Notes under the pieces: generated by a model
Told to the model about the DNA's origin: nothing
Databases searched by the model: none
What the model saw: only the letters and a program-made list of their open reading frames with translations
Program-made: the position numbers and the translations under genes
Shown: positions 52,605-62,700 of the stretch, piece by piece
Position numbering within the stretch: position 1 is the first letter of the stretch
Layout: every line of letters starts with the position of its first letter
NCBI RefSeq assembly: GCF_032397745.1
Contig: NZ_CP135921.1
Coordinates: 8,854,501-8,918,500, forward strand
Origin: Bradyrhizobium prioriisuperbiae
Lineage (GTDB): Bacteria > Pseudomonadota > Alphaproteobacteria > Rhizobiales > Xanthobacteraceae
DNA: 64,000 nt
Direction of reading: 5' to 3'

Positions 52605-53534
52605 ATGTCCACACTTCTGGTTACACATTCGGCCTGCCTCGATCATGTCGTGCCACACGGCCACCCGGAACGCCCGGACCGGATGCGGGCGATCGAACAG
52701 GCGCTCTCGCCGGACAAGTTCAATTCGCTGCAGCGGATCGAGGCCCCGATCGGATCGCTCGACCATGTCGCGCTCTGCCACAACGAGCACTACGTCAACG
52801 AGCTGCATCACATCGCCCCGTCCGAGGGGCTGGTCTACATCGACGGCGACACCTCGATGTCCCCCGGCACCTGGGAAGCGGCACTGCGCTGCGTCGGCGG
52901 CGCCATTGCCGCGACCGATGCCGTGCTCGGAGGCAAGGCGTCCAACGCCTTCGTTGCGACGCGTCCGCCCGGACATCACGCCGAGGTCGGCAAGCCGATG
53001 GGCTTCTGCTTCTTCGACCATGCCGCGATCGCGGCACGGTATGCCCAGCGCAAACACGGCCTCGGCCGCGTCGCCGTGGTTGATTTCGACGTTCATCACG
53101 GCAACGGAACCCAGGACATTTTCTGGTCGGATCCGACTGTGATGTATTGCTCGACCCACGAAATGCCGCTGTTTCCGGGCACCGGGGCGGCCTCGGAACG
53201 GGGCGAGCACGACACCGTGGTCAATGCGCCGCTGCGCTCCGGCGAGGGCGGCGATAAATTCCGTGAGGCCTTCACCGCGCTGATTCTGCCGCAGTTGAAG
53301 ACGTTTGCCCCGGAACTGATTGTGGTGTCCGCCGGGTTCGACGCCCACTGGCGCGACCCGCTGGCCAATATCCAGCTGCAGGAAAGCGATTATACGTGGG
53401 TAACGCAGCGGCTGATGGATCTCGCATCCGAGACCGCGGGGGGGCGAATTGTCTCGGTGCTCGAGGGAGGATATGACCTTCAGGGTCTGAAAGATTCGGT
53501 GAATGCGCACGTGACGGCATTGATGGGCGCTTGA
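52605..53534 (+). CDS. Histone-deacetylase-like amidohydrolase
   Basis: The 309-residue zinc deacetylase has RPPGHHAEVGKPMGFCFFDH (the tandem active-site His pair), AVVDFDVHHGNGTQDIFW (zinc Asp and His), SAGFDAHWRDPLANIQL (second zinc Asp) and a C-terminal LEGGYD. Bacterial relatives act on acetylpolyamines, acetoin-linked or acyl-lysine substrates. The start at 52605 is used; the upstream frame overlaps the hydratase gene. It lies between beta-oxidation genes and xseB, probably in one transcript with the latter. Confidence 0.93.
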   Translation: MSTLLVTHSACLDHVVPHGHPERPDRMRAIEQALSPDKFNSLQRIEAPIGSLDHVALCHNEHYVNELHHIAPSEGLVYIDGDTSMSPGTWEAALRCVGGAIAATDAVLGGKASNAFVATRPPGHHAEVGKPMGFCFFDHAAIAARYAQRKHGLGRVAVVDFDVHHGNGTQDIFWSDPTVMYCSTHEMPLFPGTGAASERGEHDTVVNAPLRSGEGGDKFREAFTALILPQLKTFAPELIVVSAGFDAHWRDPLANIQLQESDYTWVTQRLMDLASETAGGRIVSVLEGGYDLQGLKDSVNAHVTALMGA

Positions 53535-53601
53535 CAGCCCGTCGCACCCCGCCGTCAAGGATCGCATGGAAGCCGAAGATGAACGGCTCGAGGACACAGG
53601 T

Positions 53602-53853
53602 ATGGCCGAGAATATCAATGCCGACGTCAAGCGTTTGAGCTTCGAGCGCGCGATCGAGGAGCTCGAATCGATTGTGAAGCGACTCGAAGAGGGCAAAGTT
53701 CCACTTGAGGAATCTGTCGCCATTTATGAACGCGGCGAAGCCCTGAAGCGACGCTGCGAGGAACTTCTGCGCCAGGCCGAAGCGCGTGTCGACAAGATTA
53801 CCACTGATGCGTCCGGCCAGGTGGCCGGCACCGAACCGCTGGACGTGCAGTAA
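53602..53853 (+). CDS. xseB: Exodeoxyribonuclease VII small subunit
   Basis: The 83-residue protein matches XseB closely: RLSFERAIEELESIVKRLEE (about 11-30), GKVPLEESVAIYERGEALKR and CEELLRQAEARVDKI, two helices forming the coiled coil that binds XseA. The start at 53602 gives the usual length; ATG at 53566 is possible and also has a ribosome site. XseA is not in the window. The enzyme degrades single-stranded DNA ends. Confidence 0.95.
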   Translation: MAENINADVKRLSFERAIEELESIVKRLEEGKVPLEESVAIYERGEALKRRCEELLRQAEARVDKITTDASGQVAGTEPLDVQ

Positions 53854-53952
53854 GCACAGCCTCCTCGTACGCGAAGGAACATATTATCCTGCCTGGCCCG
53901 CGGCACCATTTCGCTGACAGCCAAACAGACCGCCGCCATTTCGGGGACCTGC

Positions 53953-55221
53953 GTGCGAGTTGAGCGTCGTCACATCATCTACGTGCAAGGCTACGATCCC
54001 CGCGGTCTGGCACAGTACTATCGCATGTTCAGGACCGAGCTGCGGAAATTTACCGCTCTCTCCGGCGTCAAGTCCAATGTCGGCCGGCCCGTTTCGGACG
54101 CCGCCAACCCGATTGCAACCTGGACCATCGACAGCCAGGGCCCCGACTGGCAGACCCGCACACGCTACGATTTCCTGCGCTGGGAAGACCTGATCAAGCC
54201 TGATCTGGAATGGCCGATCTGGCGCACGGTGATCCATGCGGTCGCGATTTACTGCCAGTTGATCGCGGCCGGCACGATCACCAAATTCCGCAAGGCGCAT
54301 TGGCGCTTCGCCTCGTTCATCAGCTATCCGCAATTCATGCTGGTGGTCGAAGCGCTGGCCTGCCTGCTGATCACGCTGCTGTTCGAACAAGCCCTGCGGC
54401 TGGCGGGACTACCGATGCTGATATCGGTGATTGCGGCGGCGGCATGTTTTGTCGCTCTGCTGGGATCGCTGCTCAAGCTGCTCGAGAGCCGGACCTATGT
54501 GCTCTATTTGATGGCCGATACGATTTTCACCTGGCAGTTCGCCCACCGCAGGCGACCGGACTGGGACCAGCGCATCGCGCAATTCGCGCAACGTCTCGTC
54601 ACCACCGTCCGCGGCAGCGACGCCGATGAAATCGTGATCGTGGGCCACAGCTCCGGCTCGTTCCTCGGCGTGGAAATCCTGTCGCAAGCGCTTGCGATCG
54701 ATCCCGATCTCGGGCGCCACGGGCCACGCGTGATGCTGCTCACCCTCGGAGGCAACCTGCCGATCATCGGCTTTCTGCCGGTGTCGCATCGGTTCCGCGA
54801 GGACCTCAAGCGTCTGGCGGTCGAACCGTCGATCGACTGGGTCGATTGCCAGTCACGCAAGGACGTCATGAATTTCTATCCGTTCGATCACGTGACCGGT
54901 CACGGCATCGATGTCGGGGCCGCGAAACGCAACCCGAAAATCATGACGGTGCGTTTTCGCGATATCATTGCGCCGGAAAACTACACCGCATTTCGTCGCC
55001 ATTTTTTCCGCATTCACTTCCAGTTCGTGATGGCGAACGAGCGACCGAACGCCTACGATTTCTTCATGACGGTGTGCGGACCTGTCAGTCTGCGCGATCG
55101 TGCCGACCATCCCGCCGCGGCCCTGGCCATCGCCACCGGCGACGGCGCCGCCCGCAGTGAGGCCTGGCGGCAGTTGCAGGCGTCGCCGACCGACATCGCC
55201 CCGGCAGACGGCGCTAACTAA
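53953..55221 (+). CDS. Membrane protein with serine-hydrolase elbow, unknown function
   Basis: The 422-residue protein is not assigned to a named family by me. It starts at GTG with GGGGACC upstream. The N-terminal part (HIIYVQGYDPRGLAQYYRMF) resembles the first strand of an alpha/beta hydrolase. Two membrane helices lie at about 126-148 and 153-176, and an elbow IVGHSSGSFLGV (Ser 234) follows, with YPFDHVTGHGIDVG later as a possible His region. It is probably a membrane-anchored esterase or lipase-like enzyme. It sits between xseB and dxs and may be conserved in that position in relatives. Confidence 0.75.
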   Translation: MRVERRHIIYVQGYDPRGLAQYYRMFRTELRKFTALSGVKSNVGRPVSDAANPIATWTIDSQGPDWQTRTRYDFLRWEDLIKPDLEWPIWRTVIHAVAIYCQLIAAGTITKFRKAHWRFASFISYPQFMLVVEALACLLITLLFEQALRLAGLPMLISVIAAAACFVALLGSLLKLLESRTYVLYLMADTIFTWQFAHRRRPDWDQRIAQFAQRLVTTVRGSDADEIVIVGHSSGSFLGVEILSQALAIDPDLGRHGPRVMLLTLGGNLPIIGFLPVSHRFREDLKRLAVEPSIDWVDCQSRKDVMNFYPFDHVTGHGIDVGAAKRNPKIMTVRFRDIIAPENYTAFRRHFFRIHFQFVMANERPNAYDFFMTVCGPVSLRDRADHPAAALAIATGDGAARSEAWRQLQASPTDIAPADGAN

Positions 55222-55257
55222 ACAGACACTTTGTGACAGGTCTGCAAACCAGCCATG

Positions 55258-55302
55258 CGGTTCCGGGTAGTCGGCGGTTGCCGCCTGTCGGGCCGGGAAC
55301 CG
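55258..55302. repeat. Nested inverted repeat upstream of dxs
   Basis: The outer arms CGGTTCCGG and CCGGGAACCG (one extra G) enclose an inner perfect hairpin GGCGG-TTG-CCGCC (55273-55285). It lies between the membrane hydrolase stop and dxs. It is probably a transcript-end or leader hairpin. No T-run follows directly. Confidence 0.4.
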
Positions 55303-55490
55303 GCTATCTGTCCGGAATTTGAACCTTTTTTGGCTTTGGCTCGACCAAAGTTCACTCGCCGCGGAACCGGGTTCCCGCCCGCCAGATTGGCATGTTTCCA
55401 AATATTGGTATAAGCCTCTGGATCATCTTGCCATTTCGAGATTTGTCGTGGGTCGACAGGCCCCTCATGACCTTAAGGAAGGCCAACCCA

Positions 55491-57413
55491 TTGTCCACGT
55501 CCAGCTCAACCCCCCTCCTCGATCGCGTCCGAACTCCCGATGAACTGCGGCGGCTGAAGCCCGAGCAGTTGCGCCAGGTCGCCGACGAATTGCGCCACGA
55601 GACCATCAGCGCCGTGTCGGTGACTGGCGGCCATCTCGGCGCCGGCCTTGGCGTCGTCGAGCTCACGGTTGCTCTGCACTATGTTTTCAACACGCCCGCG
55701 GATCGCCTGATCTGGGACGTCGGTCACCAGGCCTATCCGCACAAGATCCTGACCGGCCGCCGCGACCGCATCCGCACGCTGCGCACCGGCGGCGGGCTGT
55801 CCGGCTTCACCAAACGCTCCGAAAGCGAATACGACCCGTTCGGGGCGGCGCACTCGTCGACGTCGATTTCCGCTGGCCTCGGCATGGCCGTGGCGCGTGA
55901 CCTGTCGCACGGCAAGAACAACGTAGTGGCCGTGATCGGCGACGGCTCGATGTCCGCCGGCATGGCCTATGAGGCGATGAACAATGCCGGTGCGATGAAC
56001 TCGCGCCTGGTGGTCATCCTCAACGACAACGACATGTCGATCGCCCCGCCGGTCGGCGCGATGTCGGCCTACCTGGCGCGATTGATGTCCGGCCACACCT
56101 ACCAGTCGATCCGCGAGATCGCCAAGAACATCGCCCACAAGCTGCCGAAATTCTTCGAGGAGCGCGCCATGCGCGCCGAAGAGTACGCCCGCGGCATGGT
56201 CACCGGCGGCACGCTGTTCGAGGAGCTCGGCTTCTTCTATGTCGGCCCGATCGACGGGCACAATCTGGACCACCTGCTGCCCGTGCTGACCAACGTGCGC
56301 GACGCCGTCAACGGGCCGATCCTGGTTCATGTCGTGACGCAGAAAGGCAAGGGCTACGCCCCCGCCGAAGCCGCGGCCGACAAGTATCACGGCGTGGTCA
56401 AGTTCGACGTCCTGACCGGCACCCAGGTCAAGGCAAAGTCCAACGCACCGGCCTATACGTCGGTGTTCGGCCAGAGCCTGATCAAGGAAGCCAAGAAGGA
56501 CGACAAGATCGTCGCCATCACCGCGGCGATGCCGGGCGGTACCGGCGTCGACATGTTCAACAAGGAATTCCCGGAACGCACTTTCGATGTCGGCATCGCG
56601 GAGCAGCACGCTGTGACCTTCGCAGCCGGGCTTGCGACCGAAGGCTACAAGCCGTTCTGCGCGATCTACTCCACGTTCCTGCAGCGCGGCTATGACCAGG
56701 TCGTCCATGACGTGGCGATCCAACGGCTGCCGGTGCGTTTTGCCATCGATCGCGCCGGCCTGGTCGGCGCCGACGGCTCGACCCATGCGGGCTCGTTCGA
56801 CAACGCCTATCTCGGCTGTCTGCCGGGCTTCGTGATCATGGCCGCGGCGGACGAGGCCGAACTGGTCCACATGGTCGCGACGCAGGTCGCCATCAACGAT
56901 GCGCCGAGCGCGCTGCGCTATCCGCGCGGCGAAGGCCGCGGCGTGGAAATGCCGGAATTCGGCGTGCCGCTCGAGATCGGCAAGGGACGTGTACTGCGCG
57001 AGGGCTCCAAGGTAGCGCTGTTGTCGTTCGGCACCCGCCTCGGCGAATGCCTGAAGGCGGCAGACGAACTCGACGCCCATGGCCTCTCGACCACCGTCGC
57101 CGACGCCCGCTTCATGAAGCCACTCGATATCGATCTCGTGCTGCGGCTGGCGCGCGAGCATCAGGTGCTGCTCATCATCGAAGAGGGCTCAGTCGGCGGT
57201 TTCGGCTCGCATGTGCTGCAGGCGCTGTCCGATCACGGCATGATGGACAACGGGCTCCGCGTCCGCATGATGGTGCTGCCGGACGAGTTCCAGGATCACG
57301 ACACACCCGCAGTGATGTATGCAAAAGCCGGCCTCGACGCCAAGGCGATTGTCGCCAAGGCGTTCGAAGCGCTCGGCAAGGACAGCAAGACCGAGACCAT
57401 CAAGCTGGCCTGA
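55491..57413 (+). CDS. dxs: 1-deoxy-D-xylulose-5-phosphate synthase Dxs
   Basis: The 640-residue thiamine-diphosphate enzyme condenses pyruvate and glyceraldehyde 3-phosphate, the first step of the MEP isoprenoid pathway. Seen are [20 protein letters not shown], the ThDP motif [35 protein letters not shown] (catalytic Glu region) and [23 protein letters not shown] at 55491 is preferred because AAGGAAGG lies eight bases upstream and the length becomes 640. ATG at 55467 would add eight residues and has a weaker site. It is followed by a hairpin and tlyA. Confidence 0.95.
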   Translation: MSTSSSTPLLDRVRTPDELRRLKPEQLRQVADELRHETISAVSVTGGHLGAGLGVVELTVALHYVFNTPADRLIWDVGHQAYPHKILTGRRDRIRTLRTGGGLSGFTKRSESEYDPFGAAHSSTSISAGLGMAVARDLSHGKNNVVAVIGDGSMSAGMAYEAMNNAGAMNSRLVVILNDNDMSIAPPVGAMSAYLARLMSGHTYQSIREIAKNIAHKLPKFFEERAMRAEEYARGMVTGGTLFEELGFFYVGPIDGHNLDHLLPVLTNVRDAVNGPILVHVVTQKGKGYAPAEAAADKYHGVVKFDVLTGTQVKAKSNAPAYTSVFGQSLIKEAKKDDKIVAITAAMPGGTGVDMFNKEFPERTFDVGIAEQHAVTFAAGLATEGYKPFCAIYSTFLQRGYDQVVHDVAIQRLPVRFAIDRAGLVGADGSTHAGSFDNAYLGCLPGFVIMAAADEAELVHMVATQVAINDAPSALRYPRGEGRGVEMPEFGVPLEIGKGRVLREGSKVALLSFGTRLGECLKAADELDAHGLSTTVADARFMKPLDIDLVLRLAREHQVLLIIEEGSVGGFGSHVLQALSDHGMMDNGLRVRMMVLPDEFQDHDTPAVMYAKAGLDAKAIVAKAFEALGKDSKTETIKLA

Positions 57414-57424
57414 CAGGTACGCTC

Positions 57425-57459
57425 CGGAAATTTTCCTCGAATTTCGAGGGAAATTTCCG
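57425..57459. terminator. Strong hairpin between dxs and tlyA
   Basis: CGGAAATTT-T-CCTCGA pairs with TCGAGG-G-AAATTTCCG (16 pairs including one G-T) around a 3-nt loop, 12 bp after the dxs stop. The sequence after it (CCGAACCAG) has no T-run, so it may act as an RNA-stability or attenuation hairpin rather than a full terminator. Confidence 0.6.
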
Positions 57460-57515
57460 AACCAGACGCCACGTCTGACCAGACATCACGCCTGAACGAC
57501 ATTCGGGACACTCAC

Positions 57516-58241
57516 ATGCGACAACGTGCAGACCTCCTGCTGGTGGAGCGGGGTCTGTTCGCAAGCCGTGCGCGTGCGCAGGCCGCGATTGAAGCCGGCC
57601 TCGTCACCGCCGACGGCCGTGCTGTGGCCAGATCGTCCGACATGATTGCCCGCGACGCGGTGCTGGAGGCGGAGCCGGCGCATCCCTGGGTGTCGCGCGG
57701 CGGCACCAAGCTTGCCGGCGCGCTTGACCGCTATCCGATCGCCATCGACGATCATGCCTGCCTCGACGTCGGCGCCTCCACCGGCGGCTTCACCGACGTG
57801 CTGCTGGCGCGCGGAGCACGGGTGGTTTATGCGGTGGACGTCGGTCACGGCCAGTTGCATGACACGTTGCGTGGACACGCCCGGGTCCGTTCCATGGAGA
57901 CCACCGACATCCGCAGCCTCACCCCCGACCATCTGCCGGAGCGGCCCGACGTCGTGGTGATCGACGCGAGTTTCATTTCCCTGAAACACGTGCTGCCGGC
58001 CACGCTGTCGCTCGCGGCAACGCCGACGCACTTGCTCGCGCTGATCAAGCCGCAATTCGAGGCCGATCGGCGGCATTCCAAAAAAGGCATCATCCGCGAC
58101 GCGGCCGTGCACGACGCCGTCTGCGGCGACATCGCCGAGTTCGTGCGATCACTTGGATGCAAAGAGATCGCGGTATTTCCGTCGTCGATCACCGGCGGCG
58201 ACGGCAACAGCGAGTTTTTCATCGGAGCCCGGCATGGCTGA
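57516..58241 (+). CDS. tlyA: TlyA-family rRNA 2'-O-methyltransferase
   Basis: The 241-residue protein has an N-terminal S4 RNA-binding domain ([20 protein letters not shown], about 4-60) and an FtsJ-like methyltransferase domain with [20 protein letters not shown] (S-adenosylmethionine site, about 85-104), [24 protein letters not shown] and LIKPQFEA. Relatives methylate 16S and 23S rRNA and were once called haemolysins. It overlaps the next methyltransferase gene by 8 bp. Confidence 0.92.
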   Translation: MRQRADLLLVERGLFASRARAQAAIEAGLVTADGRAVARSSDMIARDAVLEAEPAHPWVSRGGTKLAGALDRYPIAIDDHACLDVGASTGGFTDVLLARGARVVYAVDVGHGQLHDTLRGHARVRSMETTDIRSLTPDHLPERPDVVVIDASFISLKHVLPATLSLAATPTHLLALIKPQFEADRRHSKKGIIRDAAVHDAVCGDIAEFVRSLGCKEIAVFPSSITGGDGNSEFFIGARHG

Positions 58242-59472
58242 GCACCTCCTGATCGACCATGTCGGCCATCGCGGCGACGGCGTCGCCTTCGTAGAGGGGC
58301 AGGCCACCTTCGTTCCCCGCGCGCTTGCCGGCGAAGAGGTGATGGTCGATCCGGCCCCCGGCCAGCCCGACCGCCGTCAGTTGCTCGAAATCACGCGCCC
58401 AAGTCCGGACCGGACCGCTCCGTTCTGCCCACACTTCGGCCACTGCGGCGGCTGCGCGATCCAGCACTGGCAACCGCAGGCCTATCGCGCCTGGAAACGC
58501 CAACTGGTCCTCGACACACTGCGTCAGGCCGGTCTCGACTGCACAGTGAATGAGCTCGTCGATGCGCACGGCGCCGGCCGCCGCCGCCTCGTCGCCCACG
58601 CCCGCCGCGGCCAGCAAGGCCATTTGCGAGTCGGCTTTGCTGCCGGCGGCAGCCACGAGATCGTCGCGATCGAAAAGTGCCCGATTCTCGTTTCCGCGCT
58701 CGACGGTGCATTCGACACGGCGCGTGCGCTCGCGAACGCGCTCGGGTCAGTCGGCAAGCCGCTCGACATCCAGATCACGGCCACATCCAACGGCATGGAC
58801 ATCGATATTCGCGGTTCCGGTCCCCTCGCCGCACCTGCCATGGCGGAGCTGTCCAACCTCGCCGCCCGCCATCGGATCGCTCGCCTCACCCGGCACGGCG
58901 AGCTCGTTGTGATGCACGGTGCCCCCGTGGTTCGCATGGGACTGGCCGACGTCACGCTGCCGCCGGGCTCTTTCCTGCAGGCCACGGTCGCCGGAGAAGA
59001 AGCACTTGCAACCCTTGTTACCGCTCACTGCAAGGGCGCAAAGCACATTGCGGATCTGTTTTGCGGCGTCGGCCCGTTTTCGCTGCGGCTTGCGGAGCGA
59101 GCCCGCGTCACCGCCTGTGACAGCGATGCCGGCGCGGTGGCCGCGCTGCAAAAGTCCGCGCCGGCCACCCGCGGCCTGAAGCCGGTCAAGGCCTCAGTGC
59201 GCGATCTGTTTCGCCGGCCACTGGTGCCACAGGAATTGCGCGAGTTCGACGCGATCGTGTTCGACCCACCGCGGCAGGGCGCCCAGGCCCAGGTGAAGCA
59301 GCTCGCAGCCAGCAAGGTTCCGATGATCGTCGCGGTGTCCTGCAACGCGGCAACGTTTGCGCGCGATGCGCGGGTCCTGATCGACGGTGGCTATCGGTGC
59401 GAGGGCGTTACACCGGTCGACCAGTTCCGTCACACGCCGCATATCGAACTGGTGGCACGCTTTACGCGGTGA
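58234..59472 (+). CDS. TrmA/RlmD-type RNA (uracil-5) methyltransferase with Fe-S cluster
   Basis: The 412-residue protein shows a TRAM-like N-terminus ([20 protein letters not shown]), cysteines [10 protein letters not shown] (about 64-73) plus EKCP for a [4Fe-4S] cluster, and the methyltransferase motifs [32 protein letters not shown] and the catalytic [10 protein letters not shown]. It resembles RlmC/RlmD enzymes forming 5-methyluridine in 23S rRNA. The usual SCNP is SCNA here. ATG at 58234 has GGAG upstream and overlaps the tlyA stop, so the two are coupled. Confidence 0.9.
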   Translation: MAEHLLIDHVGHRGDGVAFVEGQATFVPRALAGEEVMVDPAPGQPDRRQLLEITRPSPDRTAPFCPHFGHCGGCAIQHWQPQAYRAWKRQLVLDTLRQAGLDCTVNELVDAHGAGRRRLVAHARRGQQGHLRVGFAAGGSHEIVAIEKCPILVSALDGAFDTARALANALGSVGKPLDIQITATSNGMDIDIRGSGPLAAPAMAELSNLAARHRIARLTRHGELVVMHGAPVVRMGLADVTLPPGSFLQATVAGEEALATLVTAHCKGAKHIADLFCGVGPFSLRLAERARVTACDSDAGAVAALQKSAPATRGLKPVKASVRDLFRRPLVPQELREFDAIVFDPPRQGAQAQVKQLAASKVPMIVAVSCNAATFARDARVLIDGGYRCEGVTPVDQFRHTPHIELVARFTR

Positions 59473-59499
59473 GTTAGCGCCGCTTGACCGGAAGCAATG

Positions 59500-60339
59500 C
59501 TATCGCCCCCAGCGATCCTGCCAGATCTGCTCGCCGATCATGCAGGTGATCCTCGGCGCATTGGCCGCCGCAGGCACGATCCGGTGCTCGGGAACGCGGT
59601 TGGCCACCTCGAGAACCAGCTTGGTGCGAATCGCTTCCCTGAATTTATCGCGGGTCTTGATCGGCACCACGAACGATCCGGCGCCGCCGATGACACAATC
59701 CTCATAATAGAAATCCAGGTTCTCGATATCCATCGTCGAATAGGACGGCTCCTTCAGCATGATCGGCAAGCCGTTGATGGTGATGCCCTTCTCCAGCGCC
59801 GCATCGCGCGCGATGGTCACCGGCGTGCCGTTGTTGTTCGGCCCGTCTCCGGAGATATCGATCACCCGGCGCAGGCCGCGATGTCCGCTGTCGTCGAACA
59901 GCGGCACGGCAAAATTGATGGCTCCGGAAATCGAGGTGCGGGACGCGCGGCGCAGCGGCGCCTTGAGGATTTCCGCCGCCACCGCATCCGCCGTTTCCGG
60001 ACCGTCGATCACACGCCACGGGATCACGATCTTCTGGTCGGTGGAGGCCGCCCATTCGAAATAGGTCACGACCACCTTGCCATTCGGCCCGGTCTTCAGC
60101 GCCTGCAAGAATTCCTTGGATGTAATGGCCTGCGCATAACCTTCGCGTTGCAGCGCGAGCTCGTCCATGTCCATGGAGTAGGAGACATCCACTGCCAGGA
60201 TCAATTCGACATCGACGGACGGCAGGTCGGCACTCTTGTCGGCGCGCACTCCGGGATTTGGCGCAGCCACACCCGCGACATCCGCGCTCATGACCGCACT
60301 CGCGATCAACGCCGCTCCGATCGAGACACACCAACGCAT
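59500..60339 (-). CDS. Secreted von Willebrand A domain protein (DUF1194-type)
   Basis: The 279-residue protein has a signal peptide (about 1-26) and a vWA domain beginning VDVELILAVDVSYSMDMDEL, with the metal-ion-dependent adhesion site DxSxS (DVSYS). VIDISGDGPNNNGTPVTIAR (DGxNN region) and KEGITINGLPI-like strand (LEKGITINGLPIMLKEP) match DUF1194 as I know it. It would bind a protein partner in the periplasm; its function is unknown. It is convergent with the methyltransferase gene (27 bp). Confidence 0.85.
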   Translation of the reverse strand: MRWCVSIGAALIASAVMSADVAGVAAPNPGVRADKSADLPSVDVELILAVDVSYSMDMDELALQREGYAQAITSKEFLQALKTGPNGKVVVTYFEWAASTDQKIVIPWRVIDGPETADAVAAEILKAPLRRASRTSISGAINFAVPLFDDSGHRGLRRVIDISGDGPNNNGTPVTIARDAALEKGITINGLPIMLKEPSYSTMDIENLDFYYEDCVIGGAGSFVVPIKTRDKFREAIRTKLVLEVANRVPEHRIVPAAANAPRITCMIGEQIWQDRWGR

Positions 60340-60740
60340 CGTGGCCTCCCGTCGTTAACGCCGCAATCGTCGCACGCCGCAGGACAACCGAGAAGCAACA
60401 TTCGCGTGGGCGAGGTTTGTCTCATGTGGATGATGCAATGATATATCTAAATATAAGGTACTATATTACCGCAATGCATTAACGAATTTACGAACAATTC
60501 ATTCAAATTGCTCACAATTTGGGCGCGACCCTGATGTCATGGGACGCGGCAAGGACTTAAGGCCGGCTTGCTTCGGCCACCCGCTTCGCAGCGAAGCCGA
60601 CCGATCCGCATGCCGTCCCACGACCAGCCGGTTCGACTGGAAATTGTTGCCAAACTTTCCGCGCCGATCGCGCTCACACTTGAAGTCGGTCGGCCCCGAA
60701 GCGGCCCGAGCGAGACGTCAGAACGACGAGGACGCCGATA
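60340..60740. promoter_or_regulatory. Intergenic region with A/T-rich island before the first chemoreceptor gene
   Basis: This 401-bp gap separates the divergent vWA gene and the receptor. About 60435-60520 is strikingly A/T-rich (GATATATCTAAATATAAG, ACTATATTACC) against a GC-rich background, likely promoter or UP-element DNA. A perfect hairpin GCTTCGC-A-GCGAAGC lies at 60583-60597 and GGCCG/CGGCC at 60561-60578. Neither has a T-run. No ORF with coding character is seen. Confidence 0.5.
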
Positions 60741-62423
60741 ATGTTTTCCAAGCTATCGATCCGAGCCAAAATCATTGCCGTGGTCTCGTTCCTGTTTGTC
60801 GCGATGACTTTCATGGGCGTCTTCGCCTTCGTTCAGTTGCGGGCGATCAACCAGTCGGCACAGGAAATTCAGACCAACTGGCTGCCGAGCGTTCGCTGGC
60901 TGAGTGAGCTGCGCATCCAGTCGTCGCGCTACCGCGCCATCCTGCGCGACCATCTGCTGATCAGCGACGTCAAGGCCAAGGCCAGCATCGACAAGGCGCT
61001 CGACGATCGCGTCAGGGAATATGAGCGCGCCACCATCAAGTATCAGGCCTTGATCAGTTCGCCGGAAGAAACCGCGCTGTTCAGCGATCTGACCAAGCTG
61101 TGGCAGGACTACCGCACCGCCGCCAATGAAGTGATCGAGCTGTCAAAAAAGGGCGACTTCGCCCAAGCCGTGCTGGTCAACACCGAAAAGGCGACCCCGC
61201 CGGGGCGCGCCATGGATACCGCGCTGTCCAAGCTCGTCGCGATCAACGACAACGCAGCGGAGATCGCCGGCAACAAGGCGAACAGCGACTATGCGTTCTC
61301 GACGCGGGTGCTGCTGGTGACGCTCGGCCTCGCCATTTCGCTGAGCCTGTGGGCGGCCGTCTATCTGGTCCGCGACATCACTCGTGGCATCGGCTCGGTG
61401 ATCAAGCCCATGCAGGCGCTTGCGGACGGCGATCTCACGACTGAGATCCTGCGCCAGGGCGAGCGCACGGAGATCGGCCAGATCGCGGACAAGATTCAGG
61501 TGTTCAAGGACGCGCTGATTGCCAAGAAAGCATCCGACGCCGCGGCGTCGGACGACGACGCGCTGAAAGTCAGCCGCGCCCAGAAGATCGACCAGGTCAC
61601 CCGCAATTTCGAAGCCATGATCGGTGACATGGTTGCAGCGCTGTCGGCGGCCTCCACCGAGCTCGAAGCCTCCGCCGGAACACTGACCCATACATCCGAT
61701 ATCACCCAGCGGTTGTCGGGCTCGGCGGCATCGGCATCCCAGGAAGTGTCGCAAAACGTCCAGTCGGTCGCCGGCGCGACCGAGGAAATCACCTCGTCGG
61801 TGCAGGAAATCAGCCGCCAGGTCCAGGAAGCGAGCCGCGTTGCCGGCGACGCGGTCCGCCAAGTCCAGCAGACCGACGCCAGCATCATGGAACTGTCGAA
61901 CGCGGCGAGCAGGATCGGCGACGTGGTCAAGCTGATCACCGCGGTCGCCGAACAAACCAACCTGCTGGCGCTGAACGCCACGATCGAAGCCGCGCGCGCG
62001 GGCGAGGCCGGCCGTGGCTTCGCCGTGGTGGCATCGGAGGTGAAAGCGCTGGCCTCGCAGACCGCGAAAGCGACCGACGAGATCACCGCCCAGATTGACG
62101 GCATGCAGTCAGCGACAAGGCTGTCCGTCGACAACATCAAGAAGATCAGTGGCACCATCGGTCTGATCTCGGAGATCTCGGCGACCATCGCCGCCGCGGT
62201 CGAGGAACAGGGCGCCGCGACCCAGGAAATCGCACGCAACGTCCAGAACTCCGCGCAACTGAGCGTTCAGGTCGCAAATGACGTCAGCGAAGTCAGCCGC
62301 GGCACCGGCGAAACCGGTTCGGCATCCGCCCAGGTGCTGTCGGCGGCACAATCGCTGTCGGTGGAAAGCACACGGCTGAAGACCGAGGTCGACAAGTTCC
62401 TCGAGGCGGTCCGCGCGGCGTAA
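60741..62423 (+). CDS. Methyl-accepting chemotaxis protein (4HB sensor)
   Basis: The 560-residue transmembrane receptor has TM1 at about 10-31, a four-helix-bundle periplasmic domain (about 35-185), TM2 at about 190-212, HAMP ([20 protein letters not shown] onward) and a cytoplasmic signalling domain whose hairpin tip reads [20 protein letters not shown], then [20 protein letters not shown]. It would report an unknown ligand to CheA/CheW. There is no C-terminal CheR pentapeptide (it ends EAVRAA). A related receptor follows in tandem. Confidence 0.95.
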   Translation: MFSKLSIRAKIIAVVSFLFVAMTFMGVFAFVQLRAINQSAQEIQTNWLPSVRWLSELRIQSSRYRAILRDHLLISDVKAKASIDKALDDRVREYERATIKYQALISSPEETALFSDLTKLWQDYRTAANEVIELSKKGDFAQAVLVNTEKATPPGRAMDTALSKLVAINDNAAEIAGNKANSDYAFSTRVLLVTLGLAISLSLWAAVYLVRDITRGIGSVIKPMQALADGDLTTEILRQGERTEIGQIADKIQVFKDALIAKKASDAAASDDDALKVSRAQKIDQVTRNFEAMIGDMVAALSAASTELEASAGTLTHTSDITQRLSGSAASASQEVSQNVQSVAGATEEITSSVQEISRQVQEASRVAGDAVRQVQQTDASIMELSNAASRIGDVVKLITAVAEQTNLLALNATIEAARAGEAGRGFAVVASEVKALASQTAKATDEITAQIDGMQSATRLSVDNIKKISGTIGLISEISATIAAAVEEQGAATQEIARNVQNSAQLSVQVANDVSEVSRGTGETGSASAQVLSAAQSLSVESTRLKTEVDKFLEAVRAA

Positions 62424-62700
62424 GCACCGCGGGACATTGGCCACTTTCCCACCTTTCGGCCCACCGTCCGACACATGAGTCCGTCATGGCACTTACAGCC
62501 GGGCGGAGGACGAACTTTGCGGTCGGTATGTCTGTGCCGTTTACCAAGATTTTAGCTAATTGATTAACAATCCGATAGCGGATGAGGAAGCCGACGGCTT
62601 CGGAATTCGACTTGAATGCCCAATCACACAATCCCCGCGACGTTCAGCCGCCGGATGCATCCGGCCGTCAACAGGTCAGAACGACCTCAAGGATCTCCCG
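62424..62700. promoter_or_regulatory. Leader region between tandem chemoreceptor genes
   Basis: The gap has an A/T-rich stretch (about 62538-62572, AGATTTTAGCTAATTGATTA) likely to hold the second promoter, and a perfect 16-bp palindrome GCCGGATGCATCCGGC at 62650-62665. GTCAGAACGAC occurs at 62675-62685, 15 bp before the ATG. The same 11 bases occur at 60717-60727, 13 bp before the first receptor's ATG, consistent with an origin by duplication. Confidence 0.5.

Noticed and set aside
55506..57161. A 551-codon open frame antisense to dxs
   Set aside because: Shadow of a highly conserved dxs, with no domain signature of its own.
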